64,000 nucleotides of DNA from Lishizhenia sp965656535 (GTDB taxonomy: Bacteria; Bacteroidota; Bacteroidia; Flavobacteriales_D; Crocinitomicaceae), in contig CBFHKX010000002.1 of the NCBI GenBank assembly GCA_965656535.1, positions 434,001-498,000 of the forward strand, in the 5' to 3' direction. Of this stretch, positions 35,889-44,669 are shown in pieces. How positions within the stretch are numbered: position 1 is the stretch's first letter; each line of letters opens with the position of its first letter. The notes under the pieces are model-generated. The model searched no databases, was not told the DNA's origin, and saw only the letters and a program-made list of their open reading frames with translations. The position numbers and the translations under genes were made by a program.

Positions 35889-36773
35889 TTACTTTTTAGA
35901 ATAAAACAGTTCCATCACCACCAAATGAGGCAGAGTTAAGGAGGATATAATCATTAATATAATGAAAGGGAGACTCAGATTTATAATTCCAAAAGAAGTA
36001 AGAAAGTAAAGAAAAAATACTCCAATTACACTTAATGCCGTAAAGGGCGCTAGAGCTTTAATGAATTTAGAGACGTTAAGATTTGAATCTAAACCGCTTA
36101 AAAACTGATATTCAGAACGCAGTACAGTTGCTGAGTGATTGAAGATGAAAAATAAAGCAAAACCTAATACGAGTGTTTGACTATAAAATGTATATCCTAT
36201 TAGGCAGAGATAAATGACCTCTTTAACGAAATGGACAAATTTCAGTTGAAATAAGCCTAAGACAATAAATATAAAAAGGCTGCTAATTCCTAGGCTATAA
36301 AATAATGTATAATTAAAGAGTAGATGAAAATTATTAAACTCATCGTATGAGCTTGTCATCCCTTTTATTTCGGCGAAATTGAATAATACTAATCCACTTA
36401 AAACTGCGGTTCCCCAAGAAAAACCGACGAGTTTGTTTATAATTGGATGTATGGTATATTTTTCAAATTGAGACTGACCAAAATGGTAAGCCGACATGAA
36501 CATAAAAGCAACCATTGAAAGTAAGGGAAAGTAAATCCAACTTAAGGCGTAAATTGTAAATAAGGTCAAGTAAAAGCTGTAAAAGTATAGTTTATTCTTA
36601 TTCGTCTTTTTTAAGAACAATAAGTGATCAATCGCTCCATGTGGAATTCCAACCGAAGCTATTAAAAAGAATGCCAATGTTGTTTGGTGTTCTGAAAATA
36701 AAACAGGCATTGTATTACTTAACAGTAATAGAACAATGTTTGAGATGAGAAGTATGTAGAAAGAAAATGGCAT
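35889..36773 (-). CDS. blh: Brp/Blh family beta-carotene 15,15'-dioxygenase
   Basis: 294 residues with about eight membrane helices. Conserved histidines expected to bind iron lie in GIPHGAIDH (H45), SAYHFGQSQ (H97), FNHSATVLR (H213) and LPHLVVMEL (H283). Blh cleaves beta-carotene into two retinals, the chromophore of the proteorhodopsin encoded 40 nt upstream. A GC-rich hairpin ends 5 nt before its start codon. No carotenoid synthesis genes (crtE, B, I, Y) are in the window, so beta-carotene must be made elsewhere. Confidence 0.93.
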   Translation of the reverse strand: MPFSFYILLISNIVLLLLSNTMPVLFSEHQTTLAFFLIASVGIPHGAIDHLLFLKKTNKNKLYFYSFYLTLFTIYALSWIYFPLLSMVAFMFMSAYHFGQSQFEKYTIHPIINKLVGFSWGTAVLSGLVLFNFAEIKGMTSSYDEFNNFHLLFNYTLFYSLGISSLFIFIVLGLFQLKFVHFVKEVIYLCLIGYTFYSQTLVLGFALFFIFNHSATVLRSEYQFLSGLDSNLNVSKFIKALAPFTALSVIGVFFLYFLTSFGIINLSLPFIILMIISSLTLPHLVVMELFYSKK

Positions 36774-36778
36774 GGTAA

Positions 36779-36802
36779 AGGGTGCACATGAAGGTGCACC
36801 CT
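36779..36802 (-). promoter_or_regulatory. Intercistronic hairpin between proteorhodopsin and blh
   Basis: AGGGTGCAC (36779-36787) and GTGCACCCT (36794-36802) form a perfect 9-bp stem with a 6-nt loop. It lies after the proteorhodopsin stop and 5 nt before the blh ATG. Only three T's follow, so it is a poor terminator but could stabilise the upstream message or shade the blh start. Confidence 0.7.
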
Positions 36803-36813
36803 AAATTTTATTA

Positions 36814-37578
36814 TTATGAAATAGATTGTTTAGTATTTGATGATACTGCTATCCCATATACCACTAATCCGAATCCTATTTTGTTGATGGCATCTGCAAT
36901 GTTGTAGAATAAGTCAACATTAGAAGATTCCCAGCCAAATGCTGTGTTTAACCATCCACCAGGCATGCACATGTAACCAATTGGATAAATAGCCCAACCA
37001 ACAAGAACGAACCAAGCTAGAGTTTTTACTCCTCTAATTACAACAGGGTCGTTACTCTTTTTCGCTAATTTAGCTACTTCTCCTGCCCAAGCAGTGTAAA
37101 GGATGTAGATGTATCCAAGTGTGGATATAACTCCCCATAGAACAGAGTGGGTTGCAGCTCCGGCTGCTGCTGTACCATCTGCATTAAGTGGAACAAAAGC
37201 TTCTCCAATATACCCTGCAACTAACATTAATGCCGATGCAAAAATTAGTTTCCAAAGTAATGCTTTTGTAGCTCCAGCAGCTTTGGTTAATAAGAAAAAT
37301 TCAACACACATTAATGGAACGGTTAATGTCCAATCAATGTACCTCAAAGCTGTAGGATTTTCTCCCGTAGCGATGTAGTAATCTTTCATATAGTAATAAT
37401 GGACGGCTGCGATACCTGTTATTAGTCCTGAGACTAACAAAGACAACTTCCATTTGTCTTGAACTCTTCCTCTTTCAAAAAAGAAGAAAATTGCAGCTGC
37501 AAACATGGCCATGTAGCCAATAAAAAAGGTGAACGCTATCGGATCATCTTTTGGGATTGTTAAAACATTTAATAACAT
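36814..37578 (-). CDS. Proteorhodopsin, green-tuned proton pump
   Basis: 254 residues, seven helices. The Schiff-base lysine is K233 (AINKIGFGL). RYIDWTLTVPLMCVEF carries D82 (proton acceptor, equivalent to D97 of the reference protein), T86 and E93 (donor, E108): the DTE set of outward proton pumps rather than the NDQ set of sodium pumps. H60 keeps its 22-residue spacing to the acceptor. The tuning position (105 in the reference) is M90, the green-absorbing variant usual in flavobacteria. The protein turns light into proton motive force in the inner membrane. First gene of a two-gene unit with blh, with a long gene-free region upstream. Confidence 0.98.
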   Translation of the reverse strand: MLLNVLTIPKDDPIAFTFFIGYMAMFAAAIFFFFERGRVQDKWKLSLLVSGLITGIAAVHYYYMKDYYIATGENPTALRYIDWTLTVPLMCVEFFLLTKAAGATKALLWKLIFASALMLVAGYIGEAFVPLNADGTAAAGAATHSVLWGVISTLGYIYILYTAWAGEVAKLAKKSNDPVVIRGVKTLAWFVLVGWAIYPIGYMCMPGGWLNTAFGWESSNVDLFYNIADAINKIGFGLVVYGIAVSSNTKQSIS

Positions 37579-38133
37579 AGTTTATATTTTTTAGTTTCTT
37601 TAACAACCAGTTTTAATGTTATATTGTTTAACTTTTCACCCTAAATAGTTAGATATTATTTTTCTGACAACTAGTAATTTAGGTGTTAATTACTTCTCTA
37701 GGCTTGGTTTTTAAAGGTCGAATTGAAATTTTGAGAAAAATTATTTTTTTCTATTCAAATTCAATAATGTCAAATAGAAGACGTTAAAAAAAGTTAAATA
37801 ATTTCGTCAAAACAGAATTAAAATATGCTGTGAAGAAATTAAATGGAGGATGATTATTTTAAATCAATGCTTTAATTACTGCATAAATTGATTTGGTATT
37901 AAACTAAAATAAATATATTCTGGTTGGTATCGTTAAATAAAGATCCTTACGCTTGTTAGATAAGTTGAAAATTTCAGTAGGGTTTACTTCAGAAAATAAA
38001 GCTATTTTCTTGTTCTTTTTTAGTTTGTAAGTAGGTTTTGTATTTAAAGAAAAGAAATATTTAGACAATAAAAAAACCCGATTATAATCGGGTTTTAGTT
38101 AACTTATTACATTAAGCAAGTGTTTTTAAAGCT
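37579..38133. other. 555-nt gene-free region upstream of proteorhodopsin
   Basis: No open frame above a few codons on either strand. On the minus strand TTG (37670-37668)-N20-TATTTAGG (37647-37640) is a weak promoter candidate 60 nt before the proteorhodopsin ATG (two mismatches in the -7 box). The efp terminator lies at the far end (38073-38096). Between 37700 and 38060 I see only AT-rich sequence without clear repeats. Confidence 0.5.
38066..38096 (-). terminator. Terminator after efp
   Basis: AAAACCCGATTA and TAATCGGGTTTT (38073-38096) make a perfect 24-nt palindrome; the T-run is on the minus strand, so it ends the efp transcript. Confidence 0.88.
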
Positions 38134-38700
38134 TTATTTCTTTACACGTTCTACGTAAGTTCCTGTTCGTGTGTCTATTTTAATTTTTTCACCATTACCA
38201 ATAAATAAAGGTACTCTAACTTCAGCACCTGTTTCAATTGTTGCTGGCTTTAAGCTGTTTGTCGCAGTATCTCCTTTTACTCCTGGTTCGGTGTAAGTAA
38301 TCGTAGATTCAATATACATAGGTAACTCAACTGTCAAAGGCATTTCTTCTTCTGCATGAAATTGTATTTCACAAACAATACCTTCGTATAAAAAATCAGG
38401 AGTATCAATCATGGAACCGTTAATAAAAACCTGTTCGAATGTTTCTGTATTCATAAAATGATATCCACCATTTTCTGGGTAGAGGTATTGATAAGATCTT
38501 CTTTCAATTCGTACAGGAAATATTTTATGTCCTGCCGAAAAAGTATTATCTACTACTTTACCTGTTTCAATATTCTTTAATTTTGTTCTAACAAACGCAG
38601 GACCTTTTCCAGGTTTTACGTGCTGAAATTCTGTAACGGTCCATAATTTACCGTTCCAATCCATACAAAGTCCGTTTTTTATATCTGAAGTATCTGCCAT
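38134..38700 (-). CDS. efp: Elongation factor P
   Basis: 188 residues from the ATG at 38700; an in-frame ATG at 38736 would add 12 unconserved residues. Domain I has the loop HVKPGKGPAFVRTK with K32 at its tip, the residue that is modified in many bacteria; domains II and III follow (YLYPENGGYHFMNTETFEQ, VRVPLFIGNGEKIKIDTRTG). EF-P relieves ribosome stalling at polyproline. No modification enzyme gene (epmA, earP, ymfI) is nearby. Confidence 0.96.
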   Translation of the reverse strand: MADTSDIKNGLCMDWNGKLWTVTEFQHVKPGKGPAFVRTKLKNIETGKVVDNTFSAGHKIFPVRIERRSYQYLYPENGGYHFMNTETFEQVFINGSMIDTPDFLYEGIVCEIQFHAEEEMPLTVELPMYIESTITYTEPGVKGDTATNSLKPATIETGAEVRVPLFIGNGEKIKIDTRTGTYVERVKK

Positions 38701-38718
38701 CTTATAAATTTTGAGCTT

Positions 38719-38726
38719 CAAATATA
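38719..38726 (-). promoter_or_regulatory. Candidate -7 element for efp
   Basis: TATATTTG on the minus strand fits TAnnTTTG and lies 18 nt before the efp ATG. The -33 TTG is not at standard spacing. Confidence 0.45.
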
Positions 38727-38914
38727 ATAAGTTCAAAACAAATATGCGTTGAAAAATAGCTTGAAGGAGCGATTAGAGAGGAGGGAAATGAAAAAACAGC
38801 ATGAAATTGCCTAAAATACGTGTGAGTTTAATTAATTAACCCGTTCTTTTTCTTTATTTCATGTGCGGAAAAGTGAGTTGTATAAAAGAAAACTGATATT
38901 TCTACAATAATCTC

Positions 38915-38945
38915 TTGCTTGCAGTCTGCTTTAATTCTAATTTCG
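38915..38945 (+). promoter_or_regulatory. Promoter candidate for rlmB, possibly leaderless
   Basis: TTG (38915-38917)-N20-TAATTTCG (38938-38945), one mismatch to consensus. The ATG begins at 38950, so transcription would start at or next to the start codon. Confidence 0.4.
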
Positions 38946-38949
38946 CGAT

Positions 38950-39708
38950 ATGGGTTACGGTAGACAAGAAGAAATAAGTGATTTAATATTTGGAGTAAGA
39001 GCGGTTATTGAAGCTGTTAAAGCCAATAAAGAAATAAATAAAATTATGATACAGCGCGGAATGGATAAAGCGCTGTTTAAAGAGTTGAAAGAAGAGCTTG
39101 CCAACAAACGGTATACATTGCAGTTTGTGCCGATAGAGAAGTTAAATAGGCTTACGAAAAAGAATCACCAAGGTGTAATTGCCTTTATTTCTCCTCTCGA
39201 ATACCAATCTCTAGATGATGTTTTAAATGGGGTTTTGGCTGCCGGAGACCAACCCAATCTGCTTATTTTAGATAGAATCACTGATGTAAGAAATTTCGGA
39301 GCAATTGCACGAACCGCAGAATGTTTTGGAGTGCACGCAATAATTGTCCCCTCAAAAGGAGCAGCACTTATTACCTCCGATGCAATTAAAACTTCAGCAG
39401 GTGCGCTGCACAAAATTCCAGTTTGTAAAGTAGATCGTTTAGAAGATACCGTCGAAGGATTAAAATCACAAGGTATTCGAATTATTGCATGTACAGAAAA
39501 AACAGATAAGTTTACTTTTGATGCTACTATGACAGAAGCAACAGCAATAATCATGGGATCAGAAGAAGATGGAATTTCTCAGTCCTTGCTAGATTTAGCA
39601 CATCAAAGAGCCAAAATTCCGCTCTTAGGAACAATAGGTTCTTTTAATGTTGGAGTAGCTTGTGGTGTTATTCTGTATGAAAAAATGCGACAATTAATTA
39701 CTTCTTGA
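38950..39708 (+). CDS. rlmB: 23S rRNA (guanosine-2'-O)-methyltransferase RlmB, SpoU family
   Basis: 252 residues. Residues 10-85 form the L30e-like substrate-binding domain (IFGVRAVIEAVKANKEINKI). The SPOUT knot domain has all three motifs: VRNFGAIARTAECFG, AIIMGSEEDGIS and GSFNVGVACGVILYE. RlmB methylates the ribose of G2251 in 23S rRNA; a closely related TrmH-type specificity cannot be excluded. The next gene starts with a TTG overlapping its stop by 4 nt. Confidence 0.9.
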   Translation: MGYGRQEEISDLIFGVRAVIEAVKANKEINKIMIQRGMDKALFKELKEELANKRYTLQFVPIEKLNRLTKKNHQGVIAFISPLEYQSLDDVLNGVLAAGDQPNLLILDRITDVRNFGAIARTAECFGVHAIIVPSKGAALITSDAIKTSAGALHKIPVCKVDRLEDTVEGLKSQGIRIIACTEKTDKFTFDATMTEATAIIMGSEEDGISQSLLDLAHQRAKIPLLGTIGSFNVGVACGVILYEKMRQLITS

Positions 39709-41588
39709 GAAAAGTCTTAGATACACACGGCTGGCTGCTAACAATATTGGTTGTAGGTGTTGTTTTACGTGTTATTTTTATGTTCAACCAAGGCTTTATG
39801 AGCGATGAACTGAGTGCTTGGTTTAGAGTAGATTATAATTCGTTTTCAGAATTGATAGATGAAGGAGTGAAACGAGGTGATATGCACCCAGCTTTTTATC
39901 AAGTTCTTCTTTTTTATTGGTCCAAATGGTTCGGTGCATCTGAATTTATTCTTCGTTTTCCGGCCTTACTCTTCTACATTTCGTCTTGTCTTGTTTTGTA
40001 CAAAATAGCTAATTCGTTTTTCACTAAATGGGCAGGAGTTGTAGCCGTTTTATTTTTATCTACACTCGTTTTTCCAATAATTGATACAACCTTAACCCGA
40101 CCTTACACCGCCGGAATATTTTTTTCCCTCTTATTTTTCTTCGGTTTGTTTAAGCTTTTTAATGATCAGAAAGTAAATTGGTTTACCGCAATGTTGGTAC
40201 TATTAGGAGCAGTTGGGTCAATGTATTCGCATTACTTTGCTTTTTTTACTGTGGGTTGTGTAGGCATATTAAGTCTCTTTTTTATTCTTAAGAAACACAG
40301 GGTATTTTTGATATTGATGGGAATAGTAGCATTGATTTGTTTCCTTCCACATTGGACTATTACGGCGTTTCAACTTTCTAGAGGAGGTTTACAGTGGTTG
40401 CCGTATCCGAATAAAGAATGGTTTTTTGAGTTCGTTTTTCTGTTTTTAAACCAATCAGAATTAATTCTTTGTATAACGGTTTTATTACCTGTTTTAGCTT
40501 ATTTCGGTAATAAATACAAGAGCATCTATATCAGGCAGGTAAATTTCTCTGTGTTGGCTTTTTTCTCTGTCCTCGTTATGGGATACTTAGTAAGTTATCT
40601 CTACACACCTGTGTTAAGAGAAAAAGGCTTGTTGTTTGTACTTCCTTTAGGCTTATTGGCTTACGGTAATGCATTTTCTAGAATTAAGGAACATCATCGT
40701 TTTTTCATTCTTTCTGCCTTATTAATCTGTTTTACAGTAAATAGTATTTGGTTTGGAAAGTTGTATAAACCTGTTCATTACGGCGCATTAAAGGAGATTG
40801 CAATGATTACAAACGATTTAAATGAAAAGTATGGTGAAGATAACATTCTCCATTTTGGAAACTTTGTTAATCCTGCTTACTTTGATTATTACTATGATCA
40901 ACAAACTCCAAACGAAGTGAAATTTGCCCGAACATCATTGTGGTCAGATACTAGTTTTAATACAGTTACTTTTGATGTACATCAGAAAACTGTCGCATCA
41001 AACAAGCCTTATACGATGTTGATTTATAGTAATATGACTATGCACCCTTTAATTTATGAAATACTACAGTTCAAGTATCCATTTTTAGAAGAAAGTCATC
41101 TTTTTTTTAATTCAGGTATTCTTCTTTTTTCAAATAAAAAAACGAAAAGAGTATATCGAGATTCAATTACTCCTTCAACGCATTCTAATTTATACCAAGA
41201 GTGGAAAGAAACTTATTCTGATCAAACTTATTTGGGCGAATTAAAAATAAGCGTAGGAAAATTGCGAGAATTACAGTCGAGTAGTAGTGAGTATTTTCTT
41301 ATTTCGGGTTGGGGAGAAAAACAACAAAATGCGGAATATAGAACAACTGTGGTTGCAGAAAGAAATGGGTTGCCAATAGAAGAAAATACTAAAAACTTTG
41401 CTCTCTATCAGCATTTTGATATGCAGGAAGTTCAAAAAGAGGGTGGTGAGGTAAATTATTTTCTACCATTTAAACTGACAGATAACTTAAAAAATGACGA
41501 TATTGTTAAAGTATTCATACAAAATAATGATAACAAGCGTGTAAGCGCACTAAAACCCAAAATATATGTGGTCGACCTTAAAAAATAG
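39705..41588 (+). CDS. GT-C fold membrane glycosyltransferase (family 39-like), second copy
   Basis: 627 residues from a TTG that overlaps the rlmB stop. About 11 membrane helices, then a soluble domain from about residue 390. FMSDELSAWFRV is the catalytic acidic loop, HPAFYQVLLFYWSKWFG and FILRFPALLFYIS the conserved second and third segments. The layout and the late soluble domain match the copy at 20530-22374, though direct identity is low by eye. Its 3' end overlaps the next gene by 23 nt. Confidence 0.76.
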   Translation: MRKVLDTHGWLLTILVVGVVLRVIFMFNQGFMSDELSAWFRVDYNSFSELIDEGVKRGDMHPAFYQVLLFYWSKWFGASEFILRFPALLFYISSCLVLYKIANSFFTKWAGVVAVLFLSTLVFPIIDTTLTRPYTAGIFFSLLFFFGLFKLFNDQKVNWFTAMLVLLGAVGSMYSHYFAFFTVGCVGILSLFFILKKHRVFLILMGIVALICFLPHWTITAFQLSRGGLQWLPYPNKEWFFEFVFLFLNQSELILCITVLLPVLAYFGNKYKSIYIRQVNFSVLAFFSVLVMGYLVSYLYTPVLREKGLLFVLPLGLLAYGNAFSRIKEHHRFFILSALLICFTVNSIWFGKLYKPVHYGALKEIAMITNDLNEKYGEDNILHFGNFVNPAYFDYYYDQQTPNEVKFARTSLWSDTSFNTVTFDVHQKTVASNKPYTMLIYSNMTMHPLIYEILQFKYPFLEESHLFFNSGILLFSNKKTKRVYRDSITPSTHSNLYQEWKETYSDQTYLGELKISVGKLRELQSSSSEYFLISGWGEKQQNAEYRTTVVAERNGLPIEENTKNFALYQHFDMQEVQKEGGEVNYFLPFKLTDNLKNDDIVKVFIQNNDNKRVSALKPKIYVVDLKK

Positions 41589-42051
41589 CATTTCACTACT
41601 ACTTTTACTATTTATTTTTCAACACTCAAGTTTAGCTCAATTGCCAAAAAAAATACAAAATCTAGCCGGTACTTGGAATTATCAAGGAGGCTCTGGATAC
41701 GAAATTTTTCAGGTTCAAAATGGAGAGTTGTATGGAGAGAGTTATTTGAAAACCAAAGTAGGTATGACCTATTACGTTGAGCAGATAAGAGTTAAGTATG
41801 TGAATAAAAACTTGATTTACGAAACGATACCGGTTAAAGGAGATTCTTTAATTCACAGCAAAAAATCTACCTTTATTTCCGAAGGAAGACGTATGAAATT
41901 TGAACACACAGACAACAGTTATCCTGAGGCTGTAAAGTATAAAATTGGTTGTTTTAATAAGAACAAGTTAAAGATTACTATTTATCCCATTGTAGAAGAA
42001 CAGAAAAAGAAAGTTTTGCGTTTAACGCGCAATGTTGATGGTACACTATAA
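41566..42051 (+). CDS. Small secreted protein, lipocalin-like
   Basis: 161 residues with a signal peptide (ISLLLLLFIFQHSSLAQ). LAGTWNYQGGSGYEIFQ is the start of a lipocalin-like calycin barrel; similar proteins are known as DUF6265-type. The first codons lie inside the glycosyltransferase gene (23-nt overlap), which implies coupled translation. Ligand unknown. Confidence 0.68.
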   Translation: MWSTLKNSISLLLLLFIFQHSSLAQLPKKIQNLAGTWNYQGGSGYEIFQVQNGELYGESYLKTKVGMTYYVEQIRVKYVNKNLIYETIPVKGDSLIHSKKSTFISEGRRMKFEHTDNSYPEAVKYKIGCFNKNKLKITIYPIVEEQKKKVLRLTRNVDGTL

Positions 42052-42129
42052 GCTTCTTTATTTTGTCTGAAAACAGAGTTTTTTTATGGAATTTCAATTT
42101 GATTTCATCTAAATACTAAGTTAGTTTAA

Positions 42130-43536
42130 ATGTTTATTATGCGTATTTATCTCGTTTTTTTATGTCTTTTTTTAGCTCAGTTGGTGTTCTCACAGAAATT
42201 TGATTCCACGGTAGTTCAAATTCACTTTGAAGATAGTGAGGTAGGTAGTAATGTCAAAAATGCTCAACTTGTGCTAGTATCCAATCAAAAAGAGATAAAA
42301 GAAAAGACAGATTTTGATGGTAATGCATACTTTTTTAAGTGTGACTTTGATGAGAAATCCACTTTAACTGTTGTACACCCTTATTATTCAGATACGCTAA
42401 TTAAAAAAATTAATAAACGTTTACCTAAAATAAGTAGTGATACTTTACTAATTGAGTTTACACTACGTTTTGAAGGGCAAATGAACGAAGACTTTGTTGT
42501 ATTTAGTGAGCAATTACCCGATACTATTTTTGGATCAGAAAAGGTAAGTGTTGCAGATTTTGAGCTTTTGCCAAATGGAGATATTCTATTACTTGCTTAT
42601 GAGAAAAGACTCAATAAATCTTCTGATATTTATTTGTGGAGTGACGGAGAGGTTATGAGTACGACTAGTATAAATGCAAGGGCCAAAGAGTTAACAAAAG
42701 ACTTCCGAGGGAACGTGCATATTCTTTGTGATAAAGAAGTGATAAGTGTAGTAGTGGATAACTACAAGCGTGTACAATTAGGTAAAATGGATAAAGCCTA
42801 TTATTTCAAATATCTTGCTCCAATTGTAGATTCTAGCTATTCTAGCTATTTCTTTAGCAATTACAGTGATGTATATCCAGCTTTTGAGTATTTCAGTTTT
42901 GATAAAATTGATAGTACTTACAAAGAGCTAATGAATATACAAGATGAATTAATGATGGAGCTGTATAGGTCTGAATACAAATGGGTAGACGTACGCACGA
43001 GAATTTGGGCAAAAGAAATGGAACGTCAAACAGGAGTAGACAAAGTGGTTTGGGTAGGTGCTAACTATTTTACACAATCTATCTATTACGAAGAGTTATA
43101 TGCTCCGCTTTTTAAAAGAAACGATACTTTGTTTGTTTTTGATCATTACAAAGAACAACTATTTCATCTAGATTTAGATGGTAATAAATTAGATTCTATT
43201 CCTATTTTTTATCATTTAAACGAAAGAAAAACAGGGTGGAAAAAGTCAATTTTACAAGATAAGGTAACAGGTCAGTTATATACTATTTATGATAGGGCAG
43301 GGTATACCTACATAAAACACATTAATACAAGCGACGGAAAAGTAAGTAATTCTCAACGATTACATTTTAGATATGTAGATAAAATGGAAATTCGAAACAA
43401 TAAGGTTTATTATGTCTATAGACCCTTTGAGTCTGTACAAAAAAAGTTCCTTTATGAAGAAGAACTAAAGTTTGATTTTGATCCTGCTCAAGAAATGCTT
43501 CAAGGAGATGATATAGTAAAGAATACCGGGAAATGA
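42130..43536 (+). CDS. Secreted hypothetical protein with N-terminal Ig-like domain
   Basis: 468 residues; ATG at 42139 is an equally good start. Signal peptide (YLVFLCLFLAQLVFSQ). About 20-110 looks like a carboxypeptidase-regulatory-like or Ig-type module (NAQLVLVSNQKEIKEKTDFDG, in parts). The rest has repeated strand pairs (SDIYLWSDGEVMS, LFHLDLDGNKLDS) that suggest a beta-propeller. No family recognised. It overlaps the convergent endonuclease gene by 37 nt. Confidence 0.65.
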   Translation: MFIMRIYLVFLCLFLAQLVFSQKFDSTVVQIHFEDSEVGSNVKNAQLVLVSNQKEIKEKTDFDGNAYFFKCDFDEKSTLTVVHPYYSDTLIKKINKRLPKISSDTLLIEFTLRFEGQMNEDFVVFSEQLPDTIFGSEKVSVADFELLPNGDILLLAYEKRLNKSSDIYLWSDGEVMSTTSINARAKELTKDFRGNVHILCDKEVISVVVDNYKRVQLGKMDKAYYFKYLAPIVDSSYSSYFFSNYSDVYPAFEYFSFDKIDSTYKELMNIQDELMMELYRSEYKWVDVRTRIWAKEMERQTGVDKVVWVGANYFTQSIYYEELYAPLFKRNDTLFVFDHYKEQLFHLDLDGNKLDSIPIFYHLNERKTGWKKSILQDKVTGQLYTIYDRAGYTYIKHINTSDGKVSNSQRLHFRYVDKMEIRNNKVYYVYRPFESVQKKFLYEEELKFDFDPAQEMLQGDDIVKNTGK

Positions 43537-44462
43537 TCACTATAACCGTCTAAATACTTTATTCCACCATAGGTTCTGAAAGGTACTACATTCCCTTTGT
43601 AAGTACTGCGTAAAAAGTTGGGACAATATATTTGTGCTGAGCCTTTATCGTATGTAAATCCTTTTCGTTTGGTGAGTGTGTTTGAAATAAAAATATGATC
43701 TAATATACTGTATTCACCTCTGTATGCATGAGTACCGCCTAAATCGTTTAGTTCTTTATTTATCAAAGGCTCTAGTCTTTCTTCTATTTCTTTTACAGAA
43801 GTATTTGTCGGAGTATCGTTTAAATCGCCCATCAAAATAATTTCAGCTTTTTTATTCACAGATAAAATAGAGTCTATGTGTTTTTGAGCAGCTCTAGATG
43901 CTGTTAAACGATTTGGTTCACTTTCTTTTTGACCGTTTCTTCTACTCGGCCAATGATTAACGTATACGTGCAGTTCGTTTTTACCGTTTTTAAATTTTGA
44001 ATATAAAATATCACGCGATGAGTAGCTCTCATGACTAGGTAAAATGTACCGAATTGGTGAAGAATCAACAAGTTCAAGTAAACGATTGTCATAAAGTAAA
44101 CCACAATCTATTCCTCTAAAATCGAAACTTTCGAAATGAACCACTCCATAATGCTGCATGTTAGAACTCGTCTGAAGTATATCATCTAAAACAAACTTGT
44201 TTTCTACTTCTACCAGTCCAACCAATAAAGGAGAGCTGTCTATACTATCGATAACTTGATTAATGTGATTGATTTTTGTGTTGTATCGCTCTTTACTCCA
44301 ACCTTTTTTATAGGATGGAAGAAACTCATTGTCATTTTTGTTTGGATCGTCTATCGTATCAAATAAATTTTCGACGTTGTAAAAAATAACAGCGTTAGAC
44401 TGAGAAATTAAGAAACAAGAAAATTGAAAAAGTGCGATAAAAGTGATTGTAATTTTTTTCAT
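43500..44462 (-). CDS. Secreted endonuclease/exonuclease/phosphatase family protein
   Basis: 320 residues with signal peptide (IALFQFSCFLISQS). The DNase I-like fold is clear: FYNVENLFD holds the metal-binding asparagine, VGLVEVENKFVL the glutamate, HVYVNHWPSRR the first histidine, LMGDLNDTPTN the DxN pair, and GYSDHFPVFF the final SDH. Substrate may be extracellular DNA or phospholipid. Last gene of the minus-strand run that begins with parA, separated from wbqC by 207 nt. Confidence 0.87.
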   Translation of the reverse strand: MKKITITFIALFQFSCFLISQSNAVIFYNVENLFDTIDDPNKNDNEFLPSYKKGWSKERYNTKINHINQVIDSIDSSPLLVGLVEVENKFVLDDILQTSSNMQHYGVVHFESFDFRGIDCGLLYDNRLLELVDSSPIRYILPSHESYSSRDILYSKFKNGKNELHVYVNHWPSRRNGQKESEPNRLTASRAAQKHIDSILSVNKKAEIILMGDLNDTPTNTSVKEIEERLEPLINKELNDLGGTHAYRGEYSILDHIFISNTLTKRKGFTYDKGSAQIYCPNFLRSTYKGNVVPFRTYGGIKYLDGYSDHFPVFFTISSP

Positions 44463-44486
44463 GGGCTTTATTTAAAATGTAAATGA

Positions 44487-44560
44487 GGGGAGGACGGGCG
44501 TCCTCTCCCCATTCACTAATCAACCTAACCTAACCACCTAAATCAAGGTAAAGATAGGTA
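44487..44560. repeat. GC-rich hairpin next to CCTAACC-type repeats
   Basis: GGGGAGGAC (44487-44495) faces GTCCTCTCCCC (44500-44510) with one imperfection, then CAACCTAACCTAACCACCTAAATCA (44521-44545, read as short CCTAA-CCTAA units) and a T-run. It lies upstream of the endonuclease gene, in an otherwise AT-rich gap of 207 nt. Function unknown. Confidence 0.5.
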
Positions 44561-44669
44561 TTTTTTTTTATTTAATAATTATTTAAGAAAGTTTGTAATT
44601 ATCATTTTTTTAGTGTTTTAGTCAATTATCTTAAATAATTAACATATCTAAATTCTATCTTTTTTAAGA

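Noticed and set aside
37109..37378. 89-codon open frame on the plus strand inside the rhodopsin gene
   Set aside because: Antisense to a highly conserved gene; its composition is the mirror of membrane helices and it has no family similarity.
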